This document shows, one piece after another, positions 1 to 5,697 of a stretch of DNA of 5,697 bases (positions within the stretch are counted from its first letter, which is position 1; each line of letters opens with the position of its first letter). The notes beneath the pieces are model-generated. The model was not told the DNA's origin, searched no databases, and saw nothing but the letters and a program-made list of their open reading frames with translations. A program made the position numbers and the translations under genes. Origin of the DNA: Clostridia bacterium (GTDB lineage Bacteria; UBA6262; WVXT01); contig DAOVHK010000092.1 in assembly GCA_030671905.1 (NCBI GenBank), positions 1 through 5,697 of the forward strand. Reading direction: 5' to 3'.

Positions 1-49
1 AAAAAGAAAAAGAGAAAATAAATACCAGTGGTTGCGGAGCATCACAGTC

Positions 50-205
50 GTGTCATTGCGAGCGACTGGAAGGAGCGTGGCAATCGACCTGAAGGGTCGT
101 TGCGAGGGCGAAGCCCGTGGCAACCTCGTTATGAACTACGAGATTGCTTCACTTCGTTCGCAATGACAATTTGTGTCAATTCGCTTCGCTTCCTCGCAAT
201 GACAC
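50..205. repeat. Palindromic GTCATTGCGAG-family repeat island (REP/MITE-like)
   Basis: The island is bounded by a perfect 13-bp inverted repeat, GTGTCATTGCGAG at 50-62 and CTCGCAATGACAC at 193-205. It holds several diverged units of one family: a forward unit at about 52-85 (GTCATTGCGAG core to GGCAATC), a shorter forward-like unit at 99-124 (GTTGCGAG to GGCAAC), and two reverse-orientation units at about 140-168 and 180-204, each ending in CGCAATGACA. The two reverse units form a direct repeat with a period of about 36 bases. Known background: elements with this core recur in intergenic regions of many unrelated bacteria, especially environmental lineages, and are often mis-annotated as small proteins carrying peptides like DCFxSxAMT. 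No transposase is present, so mobilisation in trans would be inference. The island lies just downstream of gatC, where it could act as an mRNA 3' structure, as REP elements do. Confidence 0.85.
80..147. other. Consecutive hairpin-forming segments inside the repeat island
   Basis: Three inverted repeats follow one another and share arms. Bases 80-83 plus 85-89 (GCAA, CGACC) pair with 95-103 (GGTCGTTGC), giving nine pairs with T84 bulged and a five-base loop. Bases 99-103 and 106-109 (GTTGC, GGGC) pair with 113-116 and 120-124 (GCCC, GCAAC) around a GAA loop. Bases 120-129 pair with 138-147 (GCAACCTCGT against ACGAGATTGC) in nine of ten positions. Because adjacent hairpins share arms (99-103 and 120-124), they are mutually exclusive folds. 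The pairings are read directly from the sequence; any biological role is inference. None is followed directly by a U-run on either strand, so this is not a classical intrinsic terminator. Confidence 0.6.
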
Positions 206-252
206 CTCGCAGAGCAAAAAATTGTTAGCGAGCGAACCAAATCCCGAGCATA

Positions 253-537
253 CTATTCTATTACTTTTTTTACCTTAAAGTGACTAGATTCCACTTGTGG
301 AGCATTGGCTAAAATCTCTTCCTGCTTCAAAGACGGTCTTACCTTGTCCTCGCGGAAAACATTCGATAAACGCAGCACATGGGAAGTAGGTTCTACTTTT
401 TCTGTATCGAGCTCATTAAGTTTATTAATATATTTCAAAATATCTGCCAGTTGCTTTGTATACTTTTCTTTCTCGTCTTTGGTCAGTTTTAATCTCGCTA
501 ACCTGGCAACATATTCAACTTCCTCTTTAGTAATCAT
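253..537 (-). CDS. gatC: Asp-tRNA(Asn)/Glu-tRNA(Gln) amidotransferase subunit C
   Basis: GatC is the small subunit of the GatCAB amidotransferase, a cytoplasmic complex that converts mischarged Glu-tRNA(Gln) and/or Asp-tRNA(Asn) to the correct amide form. GatC wraps around and stabilises GatA. The 94-residue protein matches the usual family length and carries the family signatures: VARLARLKL (10-18), a helix leading into LNELDTEKVEPTSHV (40-54), NVFREDKVRPSL (59-70), NAP (78-80), and a C-terminal FKVKKVIE (87-94), where the family more often has FxVPKVIE. The ATG at 537 is preferred because the conserved N-terminal helix begins there and a GGAG lies 7 bases upstream. The in-frame ATG at 600 would add 21 unconserved residues and overlap the helicase gene. 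It starts 17 bases after the helicase stop, so it is probably cotranscribed. gatA and gatB are not in the window. Stop codon TAG. Confidence 0.95.
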   Translation of the reverse strand: MITKEEVEYVARLARLKLTKDEKEKYTKQLADILKYINKLNELDTEKVEPTSHVLRLSNVFREDKVRPSLKQEEILANAPQVESSHFKVKKVIE

Positions 538-544
538 TTCCCTT

Positions 545-551
545 CTCCCTT
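545..551 (-). promoter_or_regulatory. Shine-Dalgarno site of gatC
   Basis: On the minus strand the sequence AAGGGAG lies seven bases before the ATG at 537, within the 17-base gap after the helicase stop codon. A second purine block (AAGGG) follows immediately. This site decides the choice of start codon: the alternative ATG at 600 lies inside the helicase coding sequence. Confidence 0.7.
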
Positions 552-554
552 CTT

Positions 555-2738
555 TTATATTTTCTCTATCGGTGCATATTTTACTAAAAATTTTCTCCAC
601 TGACCATTTCCGAAAAGAACAATAATCTTTGTATCATCACCAGAACCACTCCGTTCCAATATTTTGCCCATACCGAACTCCTCATGCCTCACTCGAGCAC
701 CAACCTGCCACTCATCAGCTTGAGCCTGGCTGAACAGAGAGGAACAAATATTTTTGCCTTGAGCCTCATCAGGAGAAATTTCTCCCTCTAAGAAACCTGC
801 CTCCTCTTTTATGAGGCCAGCTTCTACCACAAAACGAGAAGGCTCATTCCACCTCCACTGTCCATAAAGTCGCCTCTGGCTTGCTGAAGTCAGATAAAGC
901 TTTTCCTTGGCTCTGGTCATTCCCACATAACATAGTCTCCTCTCCTCTTCCATCTCTGCCTGGTCATAAAGGGCATCGGCATAAGGAAAGAGCCCCTCTT
1001 CCAAACCGGTAACGAAGACCACAGGAAATTCCAGACCTTTAGCTAAATGGAAAGTCATCAGAGTCACCCTATCATTTTCCTCATCCCATGTATCTATATC
1101 AGCAATTAAAGACACCTGCTCCAGAAAAACCTCTATAGTCTTATTTTCTGACTGCTCTTCAAATTCTCCCACTGCAGAGACCAATTCTTTTACATTCCCA
1201 ATTCTGCTCTCGGCCTCAACAGTATCTTCGCTGGCAAGTTCATTTAAGTAACCTGTCGTCTCTATTACCAAGCGCGTTAACTCTTTTGCCGTTAAGTTTC
1301 TACTCTTCTCTCGTAACTCCCCAATCAGGTTTATGAAATCTTCAAGACGAGAAGAGATACGCACAGGAATTGTCTTAATCTCGCGAACTTTCGTGAGAGT
1401 TTCAAAGAGCGATTTCTGGTATCTATGAGCATATTGTTCTAAATAGTTCAAAGTTCTCTTGCCTATGCCACGACGGGGGACATTAAGTATCCTTTTCAGA
1501 TTAAGAGAATCCAAGGGATTAACTATAACTCTTAAGTAGGCCAAAATGTCTTTTATCTCCTTTCGCTCATAGAACCTCATACCTCCCACAATGGTATAAT
1601 TTATTTTAGCTTTCCTGAAAGCATCTTCCACAACCCTCGACTGTGCATTCGTCCGATAGAACACAGCAAAGTCTCTAAGAATGTGCTCTTCTTCCATCAA
1701 TCTAATCATTTCTTCTGCCACCAGATTAGCCTCATCGATTTCGTTATCCACTAAGGCATATTCCACAGGCATTCCCTCTTCCCGATTTGTCCACAGTTTC
1801 TTTTCCTTCCGATATCTGTTATTCTTGACCACTTTCCAGGCTGTATTGAGAATATTTTTTGTGGAACGATAATTCTGCTCCAATTTCATAACCTTAACAT
1901 CATTATAGTCCTTTTCAAAATGTAAGATATTACGCAGGTCTGCCCCCCTAAATGAATAGATAGATTGGTCATCGTCACCAACAACACATATATTCTTATG
2001 TTTTGAAGCTAAAAGTTTAATCAATAGATACTGAGCGTGATTAGTATCTTGATACTCGTCAACCATAACATATTGGAACCGCTCCTGGTATTTCTCCAAT
2101 ATCTCTTTTTTCTCTTTAAAAAGTCTAACCGCCTCCATCAAAAGGTCAGCGAAATCTAAAGCAGAACTCCCTTTAATCTTCCTCTGGTAAAGTTGATAAA
2201 TATCAGCTACAACTCTGCGGTAGTAGTCACCAGAAGCTTGAGCATAAATAGTAAATGAATCGGCATCGACCAGATTATCCTTAGCCCTATTTATGAGTGC
2301 TTGAGTTACTGTTATCTTAAATCTTTTCTCATCAATATCTAATTCTTTCATGCATTCTTTGATTAAGTTCAACTGGTCTGCCTCATCGTAAATGATAAAG
2401 TGTCTACTCCCGCCAATCTTATCAATTTCTTCACGCAGAAGGCGTGCCGCAAATGAATGGAAAGTAGAAATCCAGACACTCCTCCCCTTACCTCCTACCA
2501 AGCGGTCTATCCTTTCCCGCATCTCTCCTGCAGCTTTGTTAGTAAAAGTAACCGCCAGGATATTCCAGGGAGAGATACCCCTCTCAATTAGATAGGCTAT
2601 GCGATAAGTAATTACTCTGGTCTTCCCCGAGCCCGCTCCGGCCAAAATAAGAAGAGGACCTTGAATATGTTCAACCGCTTCTCTCTGTGGAGGATTGAGG
2701 TCATTCAGTAAATTATAGCCTTTCGTTCTCTTCTCCAT
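555..2738 (-). CDS. pcrA: ATP-dependent DNA helicase, PcrA/UvrD type (superfamily 1A)
   Basis: This is a 3'-5' DNA helicase of the UvrD/PcrA/Rep family, used in nucleotide excision repair, mismatch repair, replication-fork maintenance and removal of RecA filaments. At 727 residues it has the normal full length. The motifs are complete and in order: Q motif LNPPQREAV (14-22), Walker A AGAGSGKT (33-40), Ia TFTNKAAGEM (64-73), Ib STFHSF (91-96), Walker B/motif II VDEYQDTN (226-233), III GDDDQSIYSFRGA (254-266), IV EQNYRST (287-293), V MTFHLAKGLEFPVVF (561-575) and VI ERRLCYVGMTRAKEKLYL (599-616). The C-terminal region, about 678-725 (VGARVRHEEFGMGKI onward), fits the Tudor-like domain that in PcrA/UvrD contacts RNA polymerase; Rep lacks it, which favours PcrA/UvrD over Rep. 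The ATG at 2738 follows an AAGGAG ten bases upstream. gatC follows by 17 bases. Calling it pcrA or uvrD is a matter of convention; the stop codon is TAA. Confidence 0.96.
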   Translation of the reverse strand: MEKRTKGYNLLNDLNPPQREAVEHIQGPLLILAGAGSGKTRVITYRIAYLIERGISPWNILAVTFTNKAAGEMRERIDRLVGGKGRSVWISTFHSFAARLLREEIDKIGGSRHFIIYDEADQLNLIKECMKELDIDEKRFKITVTQALINRAKDNLVDADSFTIYAQASGDYYRRVVADIYQLYQRKIKGSSALDFADLLMEAVRLFKEKKEILEKYQERFQYVMVDEYQDTNHAQYLLIKLLASKHKNICVVGDDDQSIYSFRGADLRNILHFEKDYNDVKVMKLEQNYRSTKNILNTAWKVVKNNRYRKEKKLWTNREEGMPVEYALVDNEIDEANLVAEEMIRLMEEEHILRDFAVFYRTNAQSRVVEDAFRKAKINYTIVGGMRFYERKEIKDILAYLRVIVNPLDSLNLKRILNVPRRGIGKRTLNYLEQYAHRYQKSLFETLTKVREIKTIPVRISSRLEDFINLIGELREKSRNLTAKELTRLVIETTGYLNELASEDTVEAESRIGNVKELVSAVGEFEEQSENKTIEVFLEQVSLIADIDTWDEENDRVTLMTFHLAKGLEFPVVFVTGLEEGLFPYADALYDQAEMEEERRLCYVGMTRAKEKLYLTSASQRRLYGQWRWNEPSRFVVEAGLIKEEAGFLEGEISPDEAQGKNICSSLFSQAQADEWQVGARVRHEEFGMGKILERSGSGDDTKIIVLFGNGQWRKFLVKYAPIEKI

Positions 2739-2748
2739 AAAACCAGAA

Positions 2749-2754
2749 CTCCTT
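2749..2754 (-). promoter_or_regulatory. Shine-Dalgarno site of the PcrA/UvrD helicase gene
   Basis: On the minus strand AAGGAG precedes the ATG at 2738 with a ten-base spacer, slightly long but workable. It lies in the 87-bp gap after the Wzy_C-TPR gene. It supports the chosen start, which also places the Q motif at residue 14, as is usual for the family. Confidence 0.65.
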
Positions 2755-2825
2755 ATTTTCCTTTTAGCCCTTTATGGGCGTAAGGTACCAAGTGATGAAC
2801 AAACTGTCTTTTAAATTTTCCTCCC

Positions 2826-4811
2826 CTACTGCACCATTTTCTCAATCATTATCGTGGCTTTATAATTATCAGGGTCAAGCTCCAGAACCTTTTTGAATTC
2901 ATCAGCAGCTTCTTTAAGTTTTCCCACAGTATAATAACAATATCCTAAATTGAAATGGGCATCAATCATATCGGGATTGATGGCAATCGCCTTCTGATAA
3001 TTCTCAATCGCCTTCTGTTTATTTCCTAAAGTAAAGTAGATATTTCCCAAATTATTCCTTGCTCCTGGAAGTTCAGGGTTCAATCTACAGGCTACCTCAA
3101 AATTCTTGATAGCTTGTCTCCAATTCTTCTCCTTTGCATAAACCCATCCCAGCCTGTAATAAGCCAAAGCATTATAGGGATCAGTTTTAACAGTTTCCTC
3201 AAGTGCTGCGATTGTCTTCTGGGGGTCAACTTCTTTCTGCTCAAAGAAACTGACCTCTTCTGTCAATAACTTATGGGCACGAAAGGGTTTAACTATTCCC
3301 TTTATAGAGAATATTCCCATACAGAAGACAAGACCAATTATAGTTAGCTTTAAAGCTTTTGGCCAATCTATGGGCACCACTATCTCTCTCTTACCCTGGG
3401 AAGCCAAGAGGCCAAGCACAAAATAGAAATAGACTGCGGTTACTATAAACCGCATATTAACTGAAACAAAGCTATGTGCAAGAATTCCAGCGCTTGAGGC
3501 AAGCCACCCCAGAGTTAAAATTTTCCGGGACTTAAGACTCGAATCTTCCTTCAACAGCAGCCTCCCTTGAGCAAAGAAGGCAAAAATTGTCCAGATAAAG
3601 ATGCCAATTCCAATAAGACCTGTTTCCGACCAGATTTCCAAAAACTCGTTGTGAGCATAATTGACAATAAACCTATCCTGCGGCAGAATTTTCAGAAGTT
3701 CCTCTGAGGCATAGCGGGGGAAATATATGTGAAATGCTCCAATCCCTACTCCCACAGGGTTATTGAGCCCCATTACCAATGTATCTCTCCAGATCAGTAA
3801 ACGCTCAGTGCGCCGGGTGAGTATCTGGCCAACTTTATCAGCACCTGCTTCAATCGTCTTTTTATATTTTTGACTGGTGGACATTAATCCAAAATGTAAA
3901 AGAAAAATAAGAAGCAAAGGAATAAGAAATTTTAACTTTCCCTTCCAGAACTTCTGCCACCGCTCCCCTCCAACCTGTTTGCTGTAAAGTGTTACAAAAA
4001 TCAGAAAGGAAATTATGAAGCCACCCCATGCCCCCCGTGTAGCTGTAAAGTATAAATTGAGAAGCAAAAGCAAAGTACTAAGACCAAATAGTAGTTTCCA
4101 TCTCTTCCTTTCAGTTAAAAACATAGAGAAAAATATTGGTAAACAAACTATTATGTAGCCTGCAAAGAAATTGGGATTACCAAAAGTGGCAAAAGGACGC
4201 TGGTTAGGTCCATAATGAGCGATACCAAAGAATTCTCTCAGTGGAAGGTGAAGCCACTTATCCATACTTGAGAAAATTCCAGCCAGCCAGGAAAAGAGTG
4301 AAGTCAAAACATTTGCAGGATTCTTAACTGCCCAGAAGGAGCTAATCCCATTCAGCGAGACAAAGATACTTCCCAAAAGCCAGGCAGAAAGTATGTAATT
4401 CAAGTTTCTTCTATCACGAATGTTGTTGGCAACAACAAAGAAAACGAACACACAAATTAGCATTCTTTGAAATTCATTCCTGGCTACCACTTTATCTGCG
4501 GAAAATATGTAATAGAGAGAAATGGCCAAGCCATAGAAGAGGATGGGTAAATTCAGAAGGTTACTTTTAAGAACGAGCCGCCCCTCAAGCATCATCCTTA
4601 CTATCCAGAAGACCAGAAGCAAGATAACAGATAGTTGCATCGCAAAGAGCTTGTAGCGGGTAAGTTTGACGTCAATTGCCAAGGCAGAGAAGAGTACAAA
4701 AAATATAAATATTCCCAGGATAATTTTTTCTAAATACTCCGTTAACGGTTTCGAAAAATTCGATTGCCTCTCAGTCCCGACTCTGTCAATAGACAAGCCA
4801 TGCTTTTTCAC
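2826..4811 (-). CDS. O-antigen ligase/polymerase-family (Wzy_C) membrane protein with C-terminal TPR domain
   Basis: This is a 661-residue inner-membrane protein. About 13 hydrophobic segments are visible, near residues 28-47, 52-73, 83-104, 116-129, 137-155, 214-231, 239-255, 261-277, 294-312, 398-417, 430-447, 455-471 and 488-505. Wzy_C-type signatures are FGNPNFFAGY (210-219), TATRGAWGGF (256-265), GVGIGAFHIYFPRY (354-367) and AHNEFLEIWSETGLIG (386-401). The last has a histidine (387) at the end of the large loop that holds the key His in WaaL-like enzymes. The tail has three exact 34-residue TPR units at 547-580, 581-614 and 615-648, preceded by a half repeat. The family includes lipid A-core:O-antigen ligases, Wzy-like polymerases and PglL-type protein O-oligosaccharyltransferases; sequence alone does not separate them, but a TPR tail is common in the last group. 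Translation starts at a GTG with GGAG five bases upstream, overlapping the protease stop by four bases. Stop codon TAG. Confidence 0.88.
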   Translation of the reverse strand: MKKHGLSIDRVGTERQSNFSKPLTEYLEKIILGIFIFFVLFSALAIDVKLTRYKLFAMQLSVILLLVFWIVRMMLEGRLVLKSNLLNLPILFYGLAISLYYIFSADKVVARNEFQRMLICVFVFFVVANNIRDRRNLNYILSAWLLGSIFVSLNGISSFWAVKNPANVLTSLFSWLAGIFSSMDKWLHLPLREFFGIAHYGPNQRPFATFGNPNFFAGYIIVCLPIFFSMFLTERKRWKLLFGLSTLLLLLNLYFTATRGAWGGFIISFLIFVTLYSKQVGGERWQKFWKGKLKFLIPLLLIFLLHFGLMSTSQKYKKTIEAGADKVGQILTRRTERLLIWRDTLVMGLNNPVGVGIGAFHIYFPRYASEELLKILPQDRFIVNYAHNEFLEIWSETGLIGIGIFIWTIFAFFAQGRLLLKEDSSLKSRKILTLGWLASSAGILAHSFVSVNMRFIVTAVYFYFVLGLLASQGKREIVVPIDWPKALKLTIIGLVFCMGIFSIKGIVKPFRAHKLLTEEVSFFEQKEVDPQKTIAALEETVKTDPYNALAYYRLGWVYAKEKNWRQAIKNFEVACRLNPELPGARNNLGNIYFTLGNKQKAIENYQKAIAINPDMIDAHFNLGYCYYTVGKLKEAADEFKKVLELDPDNYKATIMIEKMVQ

Positions 4812-4820
4812 TTTCGCTCC
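4808..4820 (-). promoter_or_regulatory. GTGA stop/start overlap with ribosome binding site (translational coupling)
   Basis: On the minus strand the protease gene ends TGA at 4810-4808 and the next gene starts GTG at 4811-4809, sharing GTGA. A GGAG at 4820-4817 precedes the GTG by five bases and lies within the last codons of the protease. This arrangement usually means that ribosomes terminating on the first gene reinitiate on the second. No other plausible start exists nearby: the codons after the GTG contain no ATG until deep within the first membrane segments. Confidence 0.8.
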
Positions 4821-5697
4821 ATATAAGTTATGTATACCGGACGACCACGACGCACAATATCAAAAATTACTCCCTCGGAAAGGTTTACTTTCTTAACCAC
4901 TTTCTTAAACTCTTTACAATTCCCCGTGGATTGTCGGTTTATACTCCTTATCAAGTCACCTTCCACTAAACCCATCTCTTCAGCCTTGCTGCCAATTTCA
5001 ATTTCCACAATTACCACTCCTTCTCCATCTTCAATACGATACTTTCCGGCTAAAGCAGGGGTTAATGCCTCTACCTTCATACCCAGCCACTGTTCAACTT
5101 CTCCTTCCCCTATTTCTTCTTTTTCTTCTCCCCTTACTCTTGCCTCCTCAACCATCTCTGGCATTTCTCCCAATTTTATGGTCAGTGTGACCTCCTTTTT
5201 TTCTCTAATTACCACTACTTTTACTTTCTTTCCCGGTTTTGTTTTGGTGACTACTTTCTGGAGGTCTTTTACGTCTTCAATTTTGTGGTCTCCAACTTTT
5301 ATAATCACATCACCCCTCTTCATTCCCCCTTTTTCTGCAGCAGAGTCTTCCATTACTCTATTAACTAGAACCCCTTTTGTGTTGGGAAGGTTAAATTGCT
5401 TGACTATAACTTCGTCCACTTCCCTTATTTCTATCCCCAACCAGCCACGCACAACTCTCCCCTTTTCGATTAACTCATCAAGAATCTCTTTAGCATTATT
5501 AATAGGGATAGCAAACCATACGCCAGCAAAAACTCCCGTGGGAGCATAGATTGCTGTGTTAATCCCGATAACCTCTCCTTTAATATTGACCAGTGGGCCA
5601 CCGCTATTGCCCCGGTTAATGGAGGCATCGGTCTGAATCATCTCTCTATACTGTTTACCTTCAACGTATAGCGATTGCCTCTTAGCACTAATCACAC
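4808..5697 (-). CDS. HtrA/Deg-family serine protease with two PDZ domains (5' end beyond the window)
   Basis: This is the C-terminal 295 residues of a trypsin-like periplasmic protease/chaperone of the DegP/DegQ type, which degrades or refolds damaged envelope proteins. The frame runs off the window edge. The first visible full codon, GTG, is an internal Val of the family motif GVISAK, and the preceding partial codon (xGT) fits Gly, so this is not a start. In fragment numbering, the nucleophile is Ser31 in GNSGG (29-33), preceded by QTDASINR (21-28). The strand lining the substrate pocket is GVWFAIP (58-64). PDZ1 spans about 82-176 (GWLGIEI; SAAEKGGMKRGDVI) and PDZ2 about 202-293 (WLGMKVEAL; KAEEMGLVEGDLI). 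They are joined by an acidic linker, about 178-200. The catalytic His and Asp, and any signal peptide, lie outside the window. Two PDZ domains favour DegP/Q over DegS. The stop overlaps the next gene's start. Confidence 0.93.
   Translation of the reverse strand, partial: VISAKRQSLYVEGKQYREMIQTDASINRGNSGGPLVNIKGEVIGINTAIYAPTGVFAGVWFAIPINNAKEILDELIEKGRVVRGWLGIEIREVDEVIVKQFNLPNTKGVLVNRVMEDSAAEKGGMKRGDVIIKVGDHKIEDVKDLQKVVTKTKPGKKVKVVVIREKKEVTLTIKLGEMPEMVEEARVRGEEKEEIGEGEVEQWLGMKVEALTPALAGKYRIEDGEGVVIVEIEIGSKAEEMGLVEGDLIRSINRQSTGNCKEFKKVVKKVNLSEGVIFDIVRRGRPVYITYMERK

Noticed and set aside
28..228. Plus-strand 66-codon open frame across the repeat island
   Set aside because: It is the translation of the palindromic repeat (peptides RDCFTSFAMT and RFLAMT are hallmarks of such false genes) and has no convincing ribosome binding site.
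214..240. Possible terminator after gatC: weak symmetry (GTTCGCTCGCTAAC) followed by six T on the minus strand
   Set aside because: The T-run is real, but the arms pair in only a few positions with a bulge, a mismatch and too small a loop. Suggestive but not supported.
538..600. Upstream in-frame ATG at 600 as the gatC start
   Set aside because: It adds 21 residues not seen in the family and overlaps the helicase by 46 bases, while the ATG at 537 has a good Shine-Dalgarno sequence and gives the normal length.
305..625. Plus-strand 106-codon open frame opposite gatC
   Set aside because: Low-complexity Ser/Phe/Leu translation that is the complement of gatC and the helicase 3' end; gatC itself has unmistakable family motifs.
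558..2738. Motif V of the helicase reads HLAKGLEF, where HSAKGLEF or HAAKGLEF is more familiar
   Set aside because: That position is variable in the family and all catalytic residues are present, so no functional oddity can be claimed.
2767..2779. GCCC-TTTAT-GGGC inverted repeat in the gap before the helicase, as a terminator
   Set aside because: The stem is only four pairs and no T-run follows on the minus strand, so it does not qualify as an intrinsic terminator.
4830..5549. Plus-strand 239-codon open frame opposite the HtrA gene
   Set aside because: It is antisense to a well-conserved protease; its Ser/Thr/Pro/Ile-rich composition is what the complement of a Lys/Glu/Val-rich, purine-rich gene gives. 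No family signature was seen.
5693..5695. GTG at 5695 as the start codon of the protease gene
   Set aside because: It lies within the conserved GVISAK segment of the protease domain, well after the expected catalytic His and Asp, so the gene continues beyond the window.

Overview
This 5.7-kb window carries four protein genes, all on the minus strand, followed by a short island of repeats. Read in the direction of transcription (high to low coordinates), the order is: the 3' part of an HtrA/Deg-type envelope serine protease (cut by the window edge); a multi-spanning O-antigen ligase/polymerase-family membrane protein with a C-terminal TPR domain; a complete PcrA/UvrD-type DNA helicase; and gatC, the small subunit of the tRNA-dependent amidotransferase.

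The gene order, the AT-leaning composition, the two-PDZ HtrA and the Wzy_C-TPR protein suggest an uncultivated bacterium, probably with a Gram-negative-type envelope. The island at 50-205 is built from units with the GTCATTGCGAG core, a short palindromic family that recurs in many environmental bacterial genomes, candidate phyla such as Omnitrophota among them. The lineage is a guess and cannot be fixed from this window.

The layout looks like one compact transcription unit, possibly two. The protease stop codon and the GTG start of the Wzy_C-TPR gene overlap by four bases (GTGA), so these two are probably translationally coupled. An 87-bp gap follows, with no convincing terminator, and then the helicase with a good Shine-Dalgarno sequence. 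gatC starts 17 bases after the helicase stop. Functionally the unit is mixed: periplasmic protein quality control and surface glycan or glycoprotein assembly first, then DNA repair and indirect tRNA aminoacylation. The last two are housekeeping genes that probably share only a transcript with the first two.

Bases 1-252 hold no credible gene. They contain the palindromic repeat island (50-205), flanked by AT-rich sequence (1-49 and 206-252). gatA, which commonly follows gatC, is not present in the roughly 250 bases visible downstream. I see no RNA genes, CRISPR array, transposase or riboswitch.
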